Positions 49,385 to 59,235 of a DNA stretch of 64,000 bases are shown here, one piece after another; within the stretch, counting starts at the first letter, position 1; the number at the start of each line of letters is the position of its first letter. This DNA comes from Leishmania infantum JPCM5 (Eukaryota; Euglenozoa; Kinetoplastea; Trypanosomatida; Trypanosomatidae). Location: positions 186,001 through 250,000 of the forward strand of contig NC_009410.2 of the NCBI RefSeq assembly GCF_000002875.2, in the 5' to 3' direction. The position numbers were made by a program, and so were the translations under genes. The notes beneath the pieces are model-generated. The model was given only the letters and a program-made list of their open reading frames with translations. It ran no database searches and was not told where the DNA came from.

Positions 49385-50142
49385 ATGAATGGAGGGGTGT
49401 TGAATAAAAGGGCTTGGCGACGCAGGAGAGTGAGGCGTGTCAAGCTGGATACGTCTGCGGACGAGTTCCTGGATGTGTGCGTGTGTGATGGTGGTGGTGT
49501 TAGCGTGGTGTGTGAGCACCGCAGCGCAAAAGAAGGCGAAGCAACAAGAAGATCGACACAAAGTCGCTGAGGAGGAGGGAAGAGGGGGAGAGAGTGCGGG
49601 TGAGGTGGGGTGTGTGTGTGTGGGTGGAGCACATGTGCAAAGGTGGCCCCTACCCCCCACCCACACACACCCCACACACACAGCCAGCGAAAGAGGGGCG
49701 GGGGGCGGGTGAGACTCTCCCGTCCCCTCTGCCCATCTGCGCGCATGGAGCCACCCGCCGTGCACGTCATCAGCATCAGCAATAGCAGGTGCTTTAGCGG
49801 TGCCAAACCGTCCAGAGCATGCACCTCTCACTCACTCGGTAACGGCCCTCAGCAAAGAGCAGAAATCACAGTAGAGTGAGAGGAAAAGGGAAGCCAACGA
49901 GGAGGGAAGAGGGAGGTGCTCGGCAGCACCGTGTGTGCCGCCATTCTTCTCCCCCTCCCACTATACTCTCCTATCAAACGGTCGTGCACGCTTCTGCTGC
50001 CCTGTAGAATTGTTAACAGTACCACTCCGAGTGACAGAGAGGGCAGGAGGGAGGGAGAGGGGTTAGTAGGGAGCACACAGCACTCGAATGTGAAAAGGCA
50101 GACAGACAGAAAAACCCAAACAAGCCAAGAGTGCGGCTGCAC

Positions 50143-50146
<4 letters not shown>

Positions 50147-50173
<27 letters not shown>
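50147..50173. repeat. GT microsatellite
   Basis: About 13 uninterrupted GT units downstream of the 1084-residue gene. Confidence 0.85.
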
Positions 50174-50178
<5 letters not shown>

Positions 50179-50239
50179 GCATGTTGGGAGGGGAAGGGGG
50201 AGGGGGAGGGGAAGAACGACGCCGTTGGTGCTTGACGGC

Positions 50240-53200
50240 TTAGAGTGCGTCTGGGGCGGCACCACCGCGCGCTGAATTGCGCTCGATTTCGTTCGCTGTG
50301 TGGAGCACCTGTTGCAAAAAGGAGAGGGCCTCCGTCATCGGGGCAATGTTCTCCTCCAGGCTGCTGTTGGGACGCAGCTTCCAGTGAATCGTGGACCCGC
50401 GCGAACGGAAAAACGTCAGCTTCGAGGTCGGCTTCAGCACCTCCGCCATCTCAGCTGGAGTCAGGTGCAGTGCATCACGCGCTCCGTGGCCACCGCCACG
50501 ACCGGCAGCCCGCCGGGCTGCCGTGACGCTGCGCATAAAGTTGTTGTTGCTAGGGTTCTGCATCGCTGCCACCTTGATGGGGCCGTAGGTCGCCACTTTC
50601 TCCTTCAGCTGGCGTGCCGCCGCGAAATTCTCGATGAAGAGCGATGTAGTGTTGTCCACTAGGAGGTCAGTCCCCTCCGGCTTCACGCGTGACGTGTGCT
50701 CCACCACGATGCTTTCCACATTGAGGTCCTCTGCGGCGTAGTCGACCTCGCAGACGTTCGTCAGGTCCATGCGCTCGTACATGGCTGTCGAGCCGTGAAT
50801 GAGGTAGTTGTGCTCAGCCAGCGACAGCTCTTCCAGAATTGCTTTGGCGAGAGGCGCCGCGGGGTTGTCGCCTTGCTGCTTCCAGCGGCGGTAGGCGCGG
50901 AACTCCACCTCGAAGGGGTAAGCAACAGTCTTGTTACGCGCCAGGTCATCCTCTTCATCGTCGATGGGAGTCTTGTAGGAGCTCTTCGCCTCCTCTGCCG
51001 CCGGCGCTACCGTTTCCGCACTTGCCTCGTCCGCTGTGCCCGCCTCCTTCGCCTCTAGCACGCTCGTATTTTGAAAGAGACGGTCAGGATCCACACCGAT
51101 GCCGACAGGGGCGGGTCCCACCCATACCTTGTTTGCCGCGGGCACTGGGGGCAGCAGAGGTGCCTCTGTCGCAGCTGCAGAAGCGCTTCCTGCCCCAACA
51201 GCCGGCGCTGGCGCAGGCGCAGCACTCGGACTGACGATTGCCGTACCGGGAGCGCTCGCGCTGCCAATACAACTGCCCTCCGCCGCCGCTGCCTGCACCT
51301 CGTTCTTGCGGCGCACAAACGTCTCGTCGAGAGAGAAGACGGACCAGTTGAAGGTGACGCCGATGTTCTCGACATCGAGCAGGCGGAACTGGTCCGCATC
51401 GCTGTCCCACACCGCCCTCGCGATGGAGCGACTCTGGCGCTCGTTCGAGAAGAAGTTGATCTTCACCGTCGTCGAGCTGGCCGGGAAGTGCAGCGAGCCG
51501 CTCTCCATGTCCACCGCCCGCGACACGCAGGCAGGGCAGTCCTTGATGAAATACAGCTGCATCGACTCCGTGTTCATGCGCTCGACAAACTCACCAAAGG
51601 TGGCGTGCTTCAGCGGAGTGGAGTAGGAGCCCTGGCGGGCGAGGCAGCAGTAGGCAGCGCCGAGGTTTATCTTCACCGACACGTTCTGCGAGCGGACATC
51701 CTCGAGACTGAGCAGGAATCGGAACTCGCGCAGGAAGTAGTCGCGCAGTGAGGCGAAGCGCTTCGCCGTCAACACCGGGCTGTTGGCGAGGCTCGTCTCG
51801 TACATGACGGTGGCTCCTGTGCCTGCCTGCTGCACCGTGAGGGGCACCACCTCGTCGTCGTTATCCAAGTAGTGGTCCACATCCTCGCCCTCCGCCTCGG
51901 CGCCCTTTGATTGGTGGTCGAGGCTGCCAGCATGGCGTTTCACTGCCGTCGCAGCAACCTCAGCGGAGGTCGCAGCAGGCGCTGGTGCAATGGGGTCCGC
52001 ATGTGTTGCGGCGGCCGGTGCGTCGCCAGCATCACGATTGCCATCCGTTGTGGCACGCGTCTCCACGACATCCGAGGACAAAGCAAGCGGAGACGCCAGG
52101 ACGCGAGGGCCTCCGCCGCCAAGAGGGGTTGGGGCGGCAATCACCTTCACCCCTTTATCCTCGTCATCGACATCGCTGTCACTTTCTGGAATCGGCACCG
52201 CTGCGGCGGCGCGCTCGATAGCACTCGCTGCCTCCGCCAACGCGATGGACTTGCGTTGTCGCGCCTCGTGGCGTGCCTCGCTGTCGTCGCCCTCGCAGGA
52301 GGAGGAAGAAGAGAAGGGGACGATCTCCTCCACGTCGAAGCCGGCCGCCGCGTGCGTCTGATTCTGAAAGGCGCGCTCTGCGGCCGTCTGTGTGGAGTCC
52401 ATCGCCTGCGGAAGCGGGGTGTAGCCGTTGAGCGCGCTCAAGGCGGCTGCGGGCGTGGCACATGCCGCCTCGCGGCCTTGCGCCTCTGTCGTCGGAGTTG
52501 CACCGCCGTTGCCGCAATTTCCGTCCGTCGTAGCAGCAGCAGCGACATCCTCGCCGTCTCTGCCCATGCCATTGCCGTCGTCGTCGACGGCGCTCACCGC
52601 GTCGCTGTCCGCAGCACTTTCGTCCTGCTCACACGGCTGCTCCTCCTCTTCGTCGCTATCCGTGCGCTGCTCCTCCACCGGTTGCTGCCCCTCCACGTCA
52701 TCGTCATCCAGGAGCCCGTGAGCCACGCGCCACTGCAGCGTTCCGCGCCGCGGCTTGCCGATGGACAAGTTCACCAGACGAATCAGCTTGTTCTGCAGCT
52801 TGAACGGTTTGGCGCCCTTGTGACCAAAGAGCTTCAGCGTCACTTGGCGAGTGCTGTTTTGCAGGTCACCGACGATGACACAGTAGCGCCGCCGCTTCTC
52901 GCCACGGAAGAGCAGCTGGCGTGCAGTGTCGTTTGCGTTGTTCTCGAAGATGCCAAAGTGCGTGCGTGGTGCGGCTGCACGAGCCTCCGCCGCTGCCGCA
53001 AGCCGAGCGGTTACGGACATCGGACTGCCAGTGCTTGTGGCAGCGACGGCGCTGCTTACCACCTGCCCTACCATCATGTTGAGAGGAATGTCCTTGCCTT
53101 TCTTTAGGTGCGCGAACTGCGCCGCGATCTCCTCCTCCTCGGTCACCGGCTTGGTAGCCTTCGAGCCCAGCGTCGACGACGGCAGTACAACATGTGTCGT

Positions 53201-53494
53201 GGCTGCGGTGAAGATGGTACTCGCTTCCTCGGCGCGCCCGAGGGCAGCAGCGGCTGCAGCTGCTGCCGCCGCCGATCCAGAGGCGTACTGCCGCTCCATC
53301 TCTTCAGTGCGAAGCTGATGCTTGAAGGTGCCACGGCCGCGACGCACCACCGGCGCCGGTGGCTTCGCCGTCGCTGTCGACTGTTGAGAAGCGACACACG
53401 CTGCCGTCGAGGCTGGTGGCGGCACCGTGTGGCCTGCTCCAGTGGCGCTCCCCGGCCCGGCCTCTGCAGCGGTGGAGGAGGTGAGGTGGGACAT
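50240..53494 (-). CDS. Unrecognised conserved-looking protein (1084 residues), three ordered blocks
   Basis: The first ATG of the frame is at 53494. I do not recognise the family. Three blocks of ordinary composition are separated by Ala/Asp/Glu/Ser-rich linkers. Block 1 (about 175-275) contains LLFRGEKRRRYCVIVGDLQN and KLIRLVNLSIGKPRRGTLQW. Block 2 (about 595-755) contains SLRDYFLREFRFLLSLEDV, KINLGAAYCCLARQG and VKINFFSNERQSRSI. Block 3 (about 875-1084) contains YPFEVEFRAYRRWKQQGDN, LFIENFAAARQLKEKVATYG and GSTIHWKLRPNSS. No signal peptide, membrane segment or catalytic motif is apparent. Block 1 is basic with alternating strands and could bind nucleic acid, but that is a guess. The acidic linker (about 280-330) may be disordered. 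Confidence 0.8.
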   Translation of the reverse strand: MSHLTSSTAAEAGPGSATGAGHTVPPPASTAACVASQQSTATAKPPAPVVRRGRGTFKHQLRTEEMERQYASGSAAAAAAAAAALGRAEEASTIFTAATTHVVLPSSTLGSKATKPVTEEEEIAAQFAHLKKGKDIPLNMMVGQVVSSAVAATSTGSPMSVTARLAAAAEARAAAPRTHFGIFENNANDTARQLLFRGEKRRRYCVIVGDLQNSTRQVTLKLFGHKGAKPFKLQNKLIRLVNLSIGKPRRGTLQWRVAHGLLDDDDVEGQQPVEEQRTDSDEEEEQPCEQDESAADSDAVSAVDDDGNGMGRDGEDVAAAATTDGNCGNGGATPTTEAQGREAACATPAAALSALNGYTPLPQAMDSTQTAAERAFQNQTHAAAGFDVEEIVPFSSSSSCEGDDSEARHEARQRKSIALAEAASAIERAAAAVPIPESDSDVDDEDKGVKVIAAPTPLGGGGPRVLASPLALSSDVVETRATTDGNRDAGDAPAAATHADPIAPAPAATSAEVAATAVKRHAGSLDHQSKGAEAEGEDVDHYLDNDDEVVPLTVQQAGTGATVMYETSLANSPVLTAKRFASLRDYFLREFRFLLSLEDVRSQNVSVKINLGAAYCCLARQGSYSTPLKHATFGEFVERMNTESMQLYFIKDCPACVSRAVDMESGSLHFPASSTTVKINFFSNERQSRSIARAVWDSDADQFRLLDVENIGVTFNWSVFSLDETFVRRKNEVQAAAAEGSCIGSASAPGTAIVSPSAAPAPAPAVGAGSASAAATEAPLLPPVPAANKVWVGPAPVGIGVDPDRLFQNTSVLEAKEAGTADEASAETVAPAAEEAKSSYKTPIDDEEDDLARNKTVAYPFEVEFRAYRRWKQQGDNPAAPLAKAILEELSLAEHNYLIHGSTAMYERMDLTNVCEVDYAAEDLNVESIVVEHTSRVKPEGTDLLVDNTTSLFIENFAAARQLKEKVATYGPIKVAAMQNPSNNNFMRSVTAARRAAGRGGGHGARDALHLTPAEMAEVLKPTSKLTFFRSRGSTIHWKLRPNSSLEENIAPMTEALSFLQQVLHTANEIERNSARGGAAPDAL

Positions 53495-54026
53495 AAGGGC
53501 AGTCAGATGTCTGTCTTCGCACACGCAGCTACTGCGTGTGTCTGTGTATATGCGTGTGTGTGTGTGCGCGCGCGCGTTTCTCTGCTTGCGTCAGTATTGA
53601 TGTCAGTACAAGGATGAGCGCTCCTCTATCGTTTTCAGTGACATGCGCGGACAAGGAGATGATGAAGGGTGGAGGAGGAGGGGCAAAGAGGATGAGGACA
53701 AGGAAGGCGGAGGAGGGGTGGTGGGTGTATCCACCCCCCCGCCGCGTTGGTCTCTGCGCGTTCATGTGCTCTGTACCAGCCGTCACCCCGACAAGCCCAC
53801 AAGGCTAGCAACGAAAACAATGTAAGCACCTATACGCCGGCAAGCGCTGCACCCCGCACACAGGGATGCGAGGAAGACGAAAAGCGACCAAATATGTGGT
53901 GATGGCGGAACGCATGAGAGACCCCGTCGGCGGCGGCGGCGGGCGCAGAGCTGCTCGCGCGTGCTTGGCTGTCCGTTTGTTGTTGTGTGCATGGACGATT
54001 CCTTTGCCCTTCGCGCCACACCATTC
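53495..54026 (-). other. Intergenic region upstream of the 1084-residue gene
   Basis: Half a kilobase containing a GT/GC alternating run at 53553-53577. No gene is seen. Confidence 0.6.
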
Positions 54027-55280
54027 CTAGTCAATGCGGCGGCCATACTTGTCCACACGGTACGTCGTGGCCCCCACGTTACGCATCTTCAGCTTGCTCG
54101 ACTTGACGTAGGTCCCGCTCCGCCCCGCCTTCCGGCACGCATCCTCCATCTTCTTGAGTGTGTGTGTCCACTCCTTTTCGGACGGGTGCTTCACCGTCTT
54201 TGAAATGGTCCCAGACTTGTTCGCTGTCGGTGGCGAAAGGGTGAGGCTGGCCTCCCGATCGTTTGCGACGATGCTGGTAAAGTGGTGGAAGATGTGCTGC
54301 TCCTCCGCGTACTTCTTCACCGCGTTGCTCATCTCGCGCAGCTTGTGCACGGCCGCCTCCGGGTTCTGAAAATCGCGGATGGTCAGCTTCACGGGGTGTC
54401 CCTTGCGGATGTCCTGCGCGATCTTCTTGCTACGCCAGCCGATGAAGTGTGCGTCGACAGCGTCGCGAAAGACGTGATCGACCAGTTCCTTCGTTTTTCC
54501 CAGGTACTGGCGCGGGTGGTTGGGCTGGCCGTCCCCGCTGCAGGCGTCGTGCACCTGCTGCTCCTGTTTCTGCGCCGCTACGGCAGCATCCGACGCTGGG
54601 GTGCCGGTCAGCCCGTTCACGAGGTCCATCTCGGGCTGCACGAGCTTCCACACCCATGGCCGCTCCCGGCGGATGCGGCAGTAGGCGAGGTCGTCGCCGC
54701 GGGCACCCATTCGAACAAGGTTCATGTTGCGCAGCTGCGCCTGCTTCAGTGCGTCCTTGATGCCCATTGGACTCAGGCGCACGCGCTCCTCGACGCCGGT
54801 GTCGGGGTTCTCGATGTGGGTGATCTGCACTTCGGTATTCAGGATGAGCGTGTCGACAGGGTGCTGTTGCAGGTAGCTGCGAATTTTCGCAAGCACCTCT
54901 GAGGATGCGTTGGGCGGGGCCAGCTCCTCCACAATGGACTCCAAGCTTTTCTTCGCGGTCTCGACAGCTGCATCGCGCCGCACACCGGTCATGGGGTCGA
55001 ACTCGAACGCAAAAGGGTCCTCTCCGCCGTCTCCAGCACGTATCTCGGGTGCCCGTCGCCACGCGGAGGTGGACAGGCGCCGACAGCTCACCCACAGGGG
55101 AGTGTGCGCATGGACGCCGTTGCTGCTGTTGCTGCAGACCGCACTACGAAGGGCAAAGCTGCTTCCGGTGCGTGCGCACGCTGGGCGGCACTCACCTGCT
55201 GCTGTTGTGCTACTACTGCGTAAACTGGCGTGCCACACAGCACCAACGGCGCAGAGGGAAGGCAGAGAAGTCCGCCGCAT
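54027..55280 (-). CDS. IF3: Mitochondrial translation initiation factor IF3
   Basis: A 417-residue protein with an Arg/Ser/Ala-rich N-terminus of about 75 residues consistent with a mitochondrial presequence. The IF3 N-domain lies near 145-220: LNTEVQITHIE, VRLSPMGIKDALKQAQLRNM, NLVRMGARGDDLAYCRI. The linker is long (about 220-280). The C-domain lies near 275-345: VDAHFIGWRSKKIAQDIRKG, HPVKLTIRDFQN, and AVHKLREMSNAVKKYA, matching IF3 beta-alpha order. A basic extension follows (KKMEDACRKAGRSG, then KLKMRNVGATTYRVDKYGRR). IF3 binds the small mitoribosomal subunit and promotes accurate initiation. Sequence divergence is high, so the call depends on domain order and position. The gene is next to that for the editing exonuclease REX1, both acting in mitochondrial gene expression. 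Confidence 0.78.
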   Translation of the reverse strand: MRRTSLPSLCAVGAVWHASLRSSSTTAAGECRPACARTGSSFALRSAVCSNSSNGVHAHTPLWVSCRRLSTSAWRRAPEIRAGDGGEDPFAFEFDPMTGVRRDAAVETAKKSLESIVEELAPPNASSEVLAKIRSYLQQHPVDTLILNTEVQITHIENPDTGVEERVRLSPMGIKDALKQAQLRNMNLVRMGARGDDLAYCRIRRERPWVWKLVQPEMDLVNGLTGTPASDAAVAAQKQEQQVHDACSGDGQPNHPRQYLGKTKELVDHVFRDAVDAHFIGWRSKKIAQDIRKGHPVKLTIRDFQNPEAAVHKLREMSNAVKKYAEEQHIFHHFTSIVANDREASLTLSPPTANKSGTISKTVKHPSEKEWTHTLKKMEDACRKAGRSGTYVKSSKLKMRNVGATTYRVDKYGRRID

Positions 55281-56253
55281 TTGATGCTGTGGAACAGCAA
55301 GAGTGAGGGGGCAGGGGAGGAGGCGTAGAGAGGGACCCTGTCCGTGCAGCTGCGCTCCGGCTAGCGCCCTCCCACTATCGTTGTGCTACGCTCTGATCGA
55401 GATTTGCGCGAAGAATGCGTGTGCCTGCGTGAATGACGTAGACACCTCCCTTTGGGTGTATGTGTCTCTGATGGGTGGATCGATCGTTGATGGGGTTGAT
55501 GATCGACGCTGCAGTCCCGCTCTTGGCACGCATGGCAGCGCGATACTCAGACAGGGGAGAGATGAGAGAGGAAAAGGAAAGCGTGACTATAAACAGGGGA
55601 AGGCAGCTCGCCGGACGCGGCTGAGCTACAGAGCAAGTGAGAACAGGGAGAGGGGGGATGTGTGAAGGGTTGTGGAGTGAACGAGGCGGAGTTGGCGTTT
55701 TTGCATCTCTGTCTACGTGCTCCAGCACACACGCACACACATACCTGGACCTCAGAGAGCCACTCCACCAATCGCCGCTCTCCCCGTGTCGCTCTCGATC
55801 GCCTTTAGAGGGAGGTCCCCCTTTACGCTTAAACACCTGCAGAGCCACTGCTTGCGTACGCACGACTGTTTCTCTCTTGGTGAGGTGAGGGGAGGGGGAA
55901 GGGGGGAGGGGGTTCCCTGCTCAGCGCAGACTAAAGCCAGAAACGGGGCTGCAGTGGTACCGCACGCGGGATGCCTCCCCTCAGCCTCGTGCCTTCTTAA
56001 ACCGCAGGAGATGGAGCAGGGAAGGGGAGAAGCAGAGACGAAGCACAGAGCGACCACACCCAAACGCAGATGAGACACACACCAAACCAGCGCCCCCTCG
56101 CCTCCGTCCTTTTCCACGCAGCTCTCTCGCTCTGTCGGCGCCTGTGGATGGGGGAGAGGGGCGTAGTGCCGTGGCAGTCACCCTCCCCTTCCTCTCCCCT
56201 CTGTACCACCATTGCAGGCAGACACACATGCACACGCGCACGGAGCATGTCGG
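55281..56253 (-). other. Intergenic region between IF3 and REX1
   Basis: About 1 kb. Plus-strand purine-rich runs occur (55,560-55,680 and 55,885-55,915); no gene is supported. Confidence 0.6.
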
Positions 56254-59235
56254 TCACAGGACTTGGAACTGCATGCTGACGCCGTAGTGGTCAGACGGGA
56301 ACAGATACGCCGGTGCTTCTTGATTGCCGTTTTCGTCATTGACGCTCCGCGTTCCTACTAGATGCGCCTCCACTGGCTTCAGCACGCCTCGGGTGGGGCT
56401 CGAGGCTGTGGCGGTACCTGTCCGGAGGAACACCTTGTCAGAGCGACCAAAGAAGATCTCTTCGATCTTCAGCTTGCAGAAGGTGTTCGACTCGTCCATT
56501 GTTTTCCCATAGTCACCGGGGTGAATGATCGGCCAGCACTCGACGTACCGCGACTCTGGCGGCATGAGGAACTCGTTGCTCGGCCAGTCGTTGAAGTCGC
56601 CCATCACGAGCGTGTCGCCCTGCAGCTGCCGCGTCAGCGCATGACGCAGAGCTTGATCCTGACCCGTGCGGGCCACCTCGTTCACCTTCACAAATGGCGC
56701 CAGCAAGTGCATGGAGCAGACGTTCACCACCCGCGGCGACGCTGCAAGCTTTCTGCTGCCGCTCTTTCCGGCTGAGCTGCCACCGCCGGTGCCACTGTTG
56801 TCGCTGTGGGCGGCGGCTGCACTCAAATCCAGCGTAGCCACAGGCATGAGGGAGACGTGGCCTGACCACGCCGGCACATTCAGGTGTTTCAGCTGCTGCA
56901 GCGGCCACCGCCCGCCGCGGCGCACAAGTAGCAGCACGCCCCACGGATCCAAGATGGGGCTCTGCGGACTGCAGGACATGATGTACCGCTCGCGGCACCA
57001 CGGCTGCGCCGCGAGGTACTCAGCAAACGGCCGCTCCACTTCCTGCATCCCCACCACATCGGCGTCCTCGGCGTCGATGAGCTTCGCCAGCACCGGGTAC
57101 CGCTTCGGGCTGCACCAGTCGATGCCCGGCATACCGAGTGGGGTAGGTTGGTTGCTGTACCGATCGAACATGACGTTCCACGTGAGCACCCTCAGCGTGG
57201 GCACCTCGGCCGCATCCACGGAAGCAGCAGCCGTGGCCGCCATGGATGAAGACGATGACCCGTCGGCATGCTCACGCTCTTGATGTCCCGGTAGCTGCTC
57301 CGACGATGTGAATACAGCGAAGCTGCGTGGCTGCGAGGTCCACGTTTGTGATTCGGCGTCATATACCACGGCGCCCTCCTTCGGCGCTTCCTGCTCCATG
57401 CTCATGCCAGGCAGCAGGCCGCGTGCGTGACGGACACCCTGCTGCCGTGCGACCACGCCCAAGTCCACGTACCGCATTGACCACACCTTGCTCTTCTCGT
57501 TTTGACACCAGTGGTAGGACGGCGCCAGGCACAGCGACGGGTGCGGCCGATCAGCCGTCGCGTACGCGAAGAAGTGCTGCAGCGAGCTGCGAAGTTCATG
57601 GAGGTTCGCCTGCACAGAAGTGAGCGCCCGCGGCAGCTCCGACCGTAGCGCCGGCGTTACCCCCGGCACGTAATCCACTAGCAGCGGATCGAGGATGCCT
57701 GGATTTGGGGTGCTAAGGATGGTGTACTCGGCTGCCGTCAGCGGCTGCGCGGAGGACCAGAAAGGATAGTACGCGGTCGTGCAGGGAGCGGTGGGCGAAG
57801 ACGCAGCGCTCACATCGGCAGCCGTCGTAGCGGGTGGTGCCCACTTCGAGGTGTTGTAGCTTAGCTCAGCGCCTGCGTCACTGGCGAAAGCGTAGCGCCC
57901 CCCGCGTTGGAGACAGCGGAGCAGAAAGCGGGTCCAATCCCCCACGGCGACCACGCTGGCGCGGACACCCGCAGCGCCGCTGCGGCCAAGGCTCCCCATC
58001 TTCACCTCTGCTTCCATGTAGGCCGGCACACTGAACCGACCGAGCATTTCACCATGGCAGAAGAGGTGATGGGAGTTGAGCAGGTGGCTTAGGTAGCTGC
58101 CGTGCAACATGTCGGGCGTGTTAGCGTCGCGCATCTGCTCCTCTGATGCGCTGCCGCCTGAAGTGGAGAGCGGCATGGAGAAGGTCCTCAGCGGTGCCGC
58201 GTGTGGGCTCGCACCCTTCGCCGGCACGACAAGCGCCGCCAGCGACTGGATCGCTGCTGCAATGTCCTTTTCCGCCACAAAGAGTAGGTAGAACGCCTGC
58301 ACGTCAAGCACCAGGGCACCGTTCGGCTGCTCGCGGATGAGCTGAAAGATCGGTGCCCCGGCGGCCGCACCGGCGGCTGCTGCGGCTTCTCGGCGTCGAG
58401 CGTGGTATGCTTCCATGAGAACCGTAAAGTTCGATCCAGACAGCGGCGAGAGGTCTGTTGCGGAGCAGCCGTGGCACAGCAGATAAAGCAACAGCGCATC
58501 TGTCCGCGCTGCCGTGATGACCCGTGCATCGCCGGTCAGCAGGTCGTCGCCGAGCTGGAGCCATGTCAGGGAGTCGTTGAGCGTCATGTGGCGCAAGTCG
58601 GACGATCCGTGCAAGATGCTCGTACCTTGAGAGTACGGCGTGAGGGCGAGCACGTTCATCCACAGCTCCCCCGCTCCGATGAGGCAGATAGACTTGGAGG
58701 TGTGCTGCGCCCCGTCGCGGCACGCCAAGTCGAGAGCCCATGCCGTCACCTTTCGCTCCACCGGGCCCTCCACGTTGACACCGGAAACGACCACCTCGCC
58801 GGGAATCAGACCGCGCCCCAGCGGCATCGTCTTGACTATGCGATCTTCCACCGCACGCATCAGAACACCACCGGGGAGGCGCTGAGTTTGAATGTCGAGT
58901 CGCCGTGTCGACGGCGTGGTGCGAAGCTTGTACGCCTTCGCAAACGTGTCCGGACCATCAAAGGCGAGGAGAAGAGAGCGACGGCACACCACGCGGCGCA
59001 GCATCTGCATGATGGAGTTGAGGACATGCCGCGAAGCCTCCTTGCTGCGACGCTGCTCTGGCGACATGTTCTTTGTTATGCGCATGGCACCGCCGACAAA
59101 GGCGTTCACGTCAATCGCGACGTAGTCGTACTCGACCGGCTTCTTGGTGATGAGGAGCTGGTAGACATCAGCTAGCCGCGTCCCTTTCTGGAGGGAGTTG
59201 AGCCGACATGCGTTACGCGCCAGCACACCCCGCAT
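56254..59235 (-). CDS. KREX1: RNA-editing 3'-to-5' U-exonuclease REX1 (KREX1)
   Basis: A 993-residue protein with the two-domain layout typical of editosome U-exonucleases. The N-terminal XRN-like 5'-3' exonuclease domain (about 15-330) begins with EYDYVAIDVNAFVGGAMRI and LLLAFDGPDTFAKAYKLR. The C-terminal endonuclease/exonuclease/phosphatase domain (about 680-993) has LTWNVMFDRY (Asn687), GMQEVERPF, a VNVCSMHLLAPF core, GDFNDW (Asp880, Asn882) and SDHYGV (His983), so the metal-dependent active site looks intact. The enzyme removes unpaired uridines during U-deletion editing of mitochondrial mRNAs. In Leishmania, as I recall, REX2 lacks this C-terminal domain, so an intact one favours REX1. 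The N-terminus MRGVLARNACRLNSLQ fits a mitochondrial presequence. Confidence 0.88.
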   Translation of the reverse strand: MRGVLARNACRLNSLQKGTRLADVYQLLITKKPVEYDYVAIDVNAFVGGAMRITKNMSPEQRRSKEASRHVLNSIMQMLRRVVCRRSLLLAFDGPDTFAKAYKLRTTPSTRRLDIQTQRLPGGVLMRAVEDRIVKTMPLGRGLIPGEVVVSGVNVEGPVERKVTAWALDLACRDGAQHTSKSICLIGAGELWMNVLALTPYSQGTSILHGSSDLRHMTLNDSLTWLQLGDDLLTGDARVITAARTDALLLYLLCHGCSATDLSPLSGSNFTVLMEAYHARRREAAAAAGAAAGAPIFQLIREQPNGALVLDVQAFYLLFVAEKDIAAAIQSLAALVVPAKGASPHAAPLRTFSMPLSTSGGSASEEQMRDANTPDMLHGSYLSHLLNSHHLFCHGEMLGRFSVPAYMEAEVKMGSLGRSGAAGVRASVVAVGDWTRFLLRCLQRGGRYAFASDAGAELSYNTSKWAPPATTAADVSAASSPTAPCTTAYYPFWSSAQPLTAAEYTILSTPNPGILDPLLVDYVPGVTPALRSELPRALTSVQANLHELRSSLQHFFAYATADRPHPSLCLAPSYHWCQNEKSKVWSMRYVDLGVVARQQGVRHARGLLPGMSMEQEAPKEGAVVYDAESQTWTSQPRSFAVFTSSEQLPGHQEREHADGSSSSSMAATAAASVDAAEVPTLRVLTWNVMFDRYSNQPTPLGMPGIDWCSPKRYPVLAKLIDAEDADVVGMQEVERPFAEYLAAQPWCRERYIMSCSPQSPILDPWGVLLLVRRGGRWPLQQLKHLNVPAWSGHVSLMPVATLDLSAAAAHSDNSGTGGGSSAGKSGSRKLAASPRVVNVCSMHLLAPFVKVNEVARTGQDQALRHALTRQLQGDTLVMGDFNDWPSNEFLMPPESRYVECWPIIHPGDYGKTMDESNTFCKLKIEEIFFGRSDKVFLRTGTATASSPTRGVLKPVEAHLVGTRSVNDENGNQEAPAYLFPSDHYGVSMQFQVL

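Larger units (their letters stand above)
49361..50239 (-). other. Intergenic region upstream of asparagine synthetase A
   Basis: 0.9 kb with a GT microsatellite at 50147-50173 and the splice signal for AS-A. No gene is seen. Confidence 0.6.
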
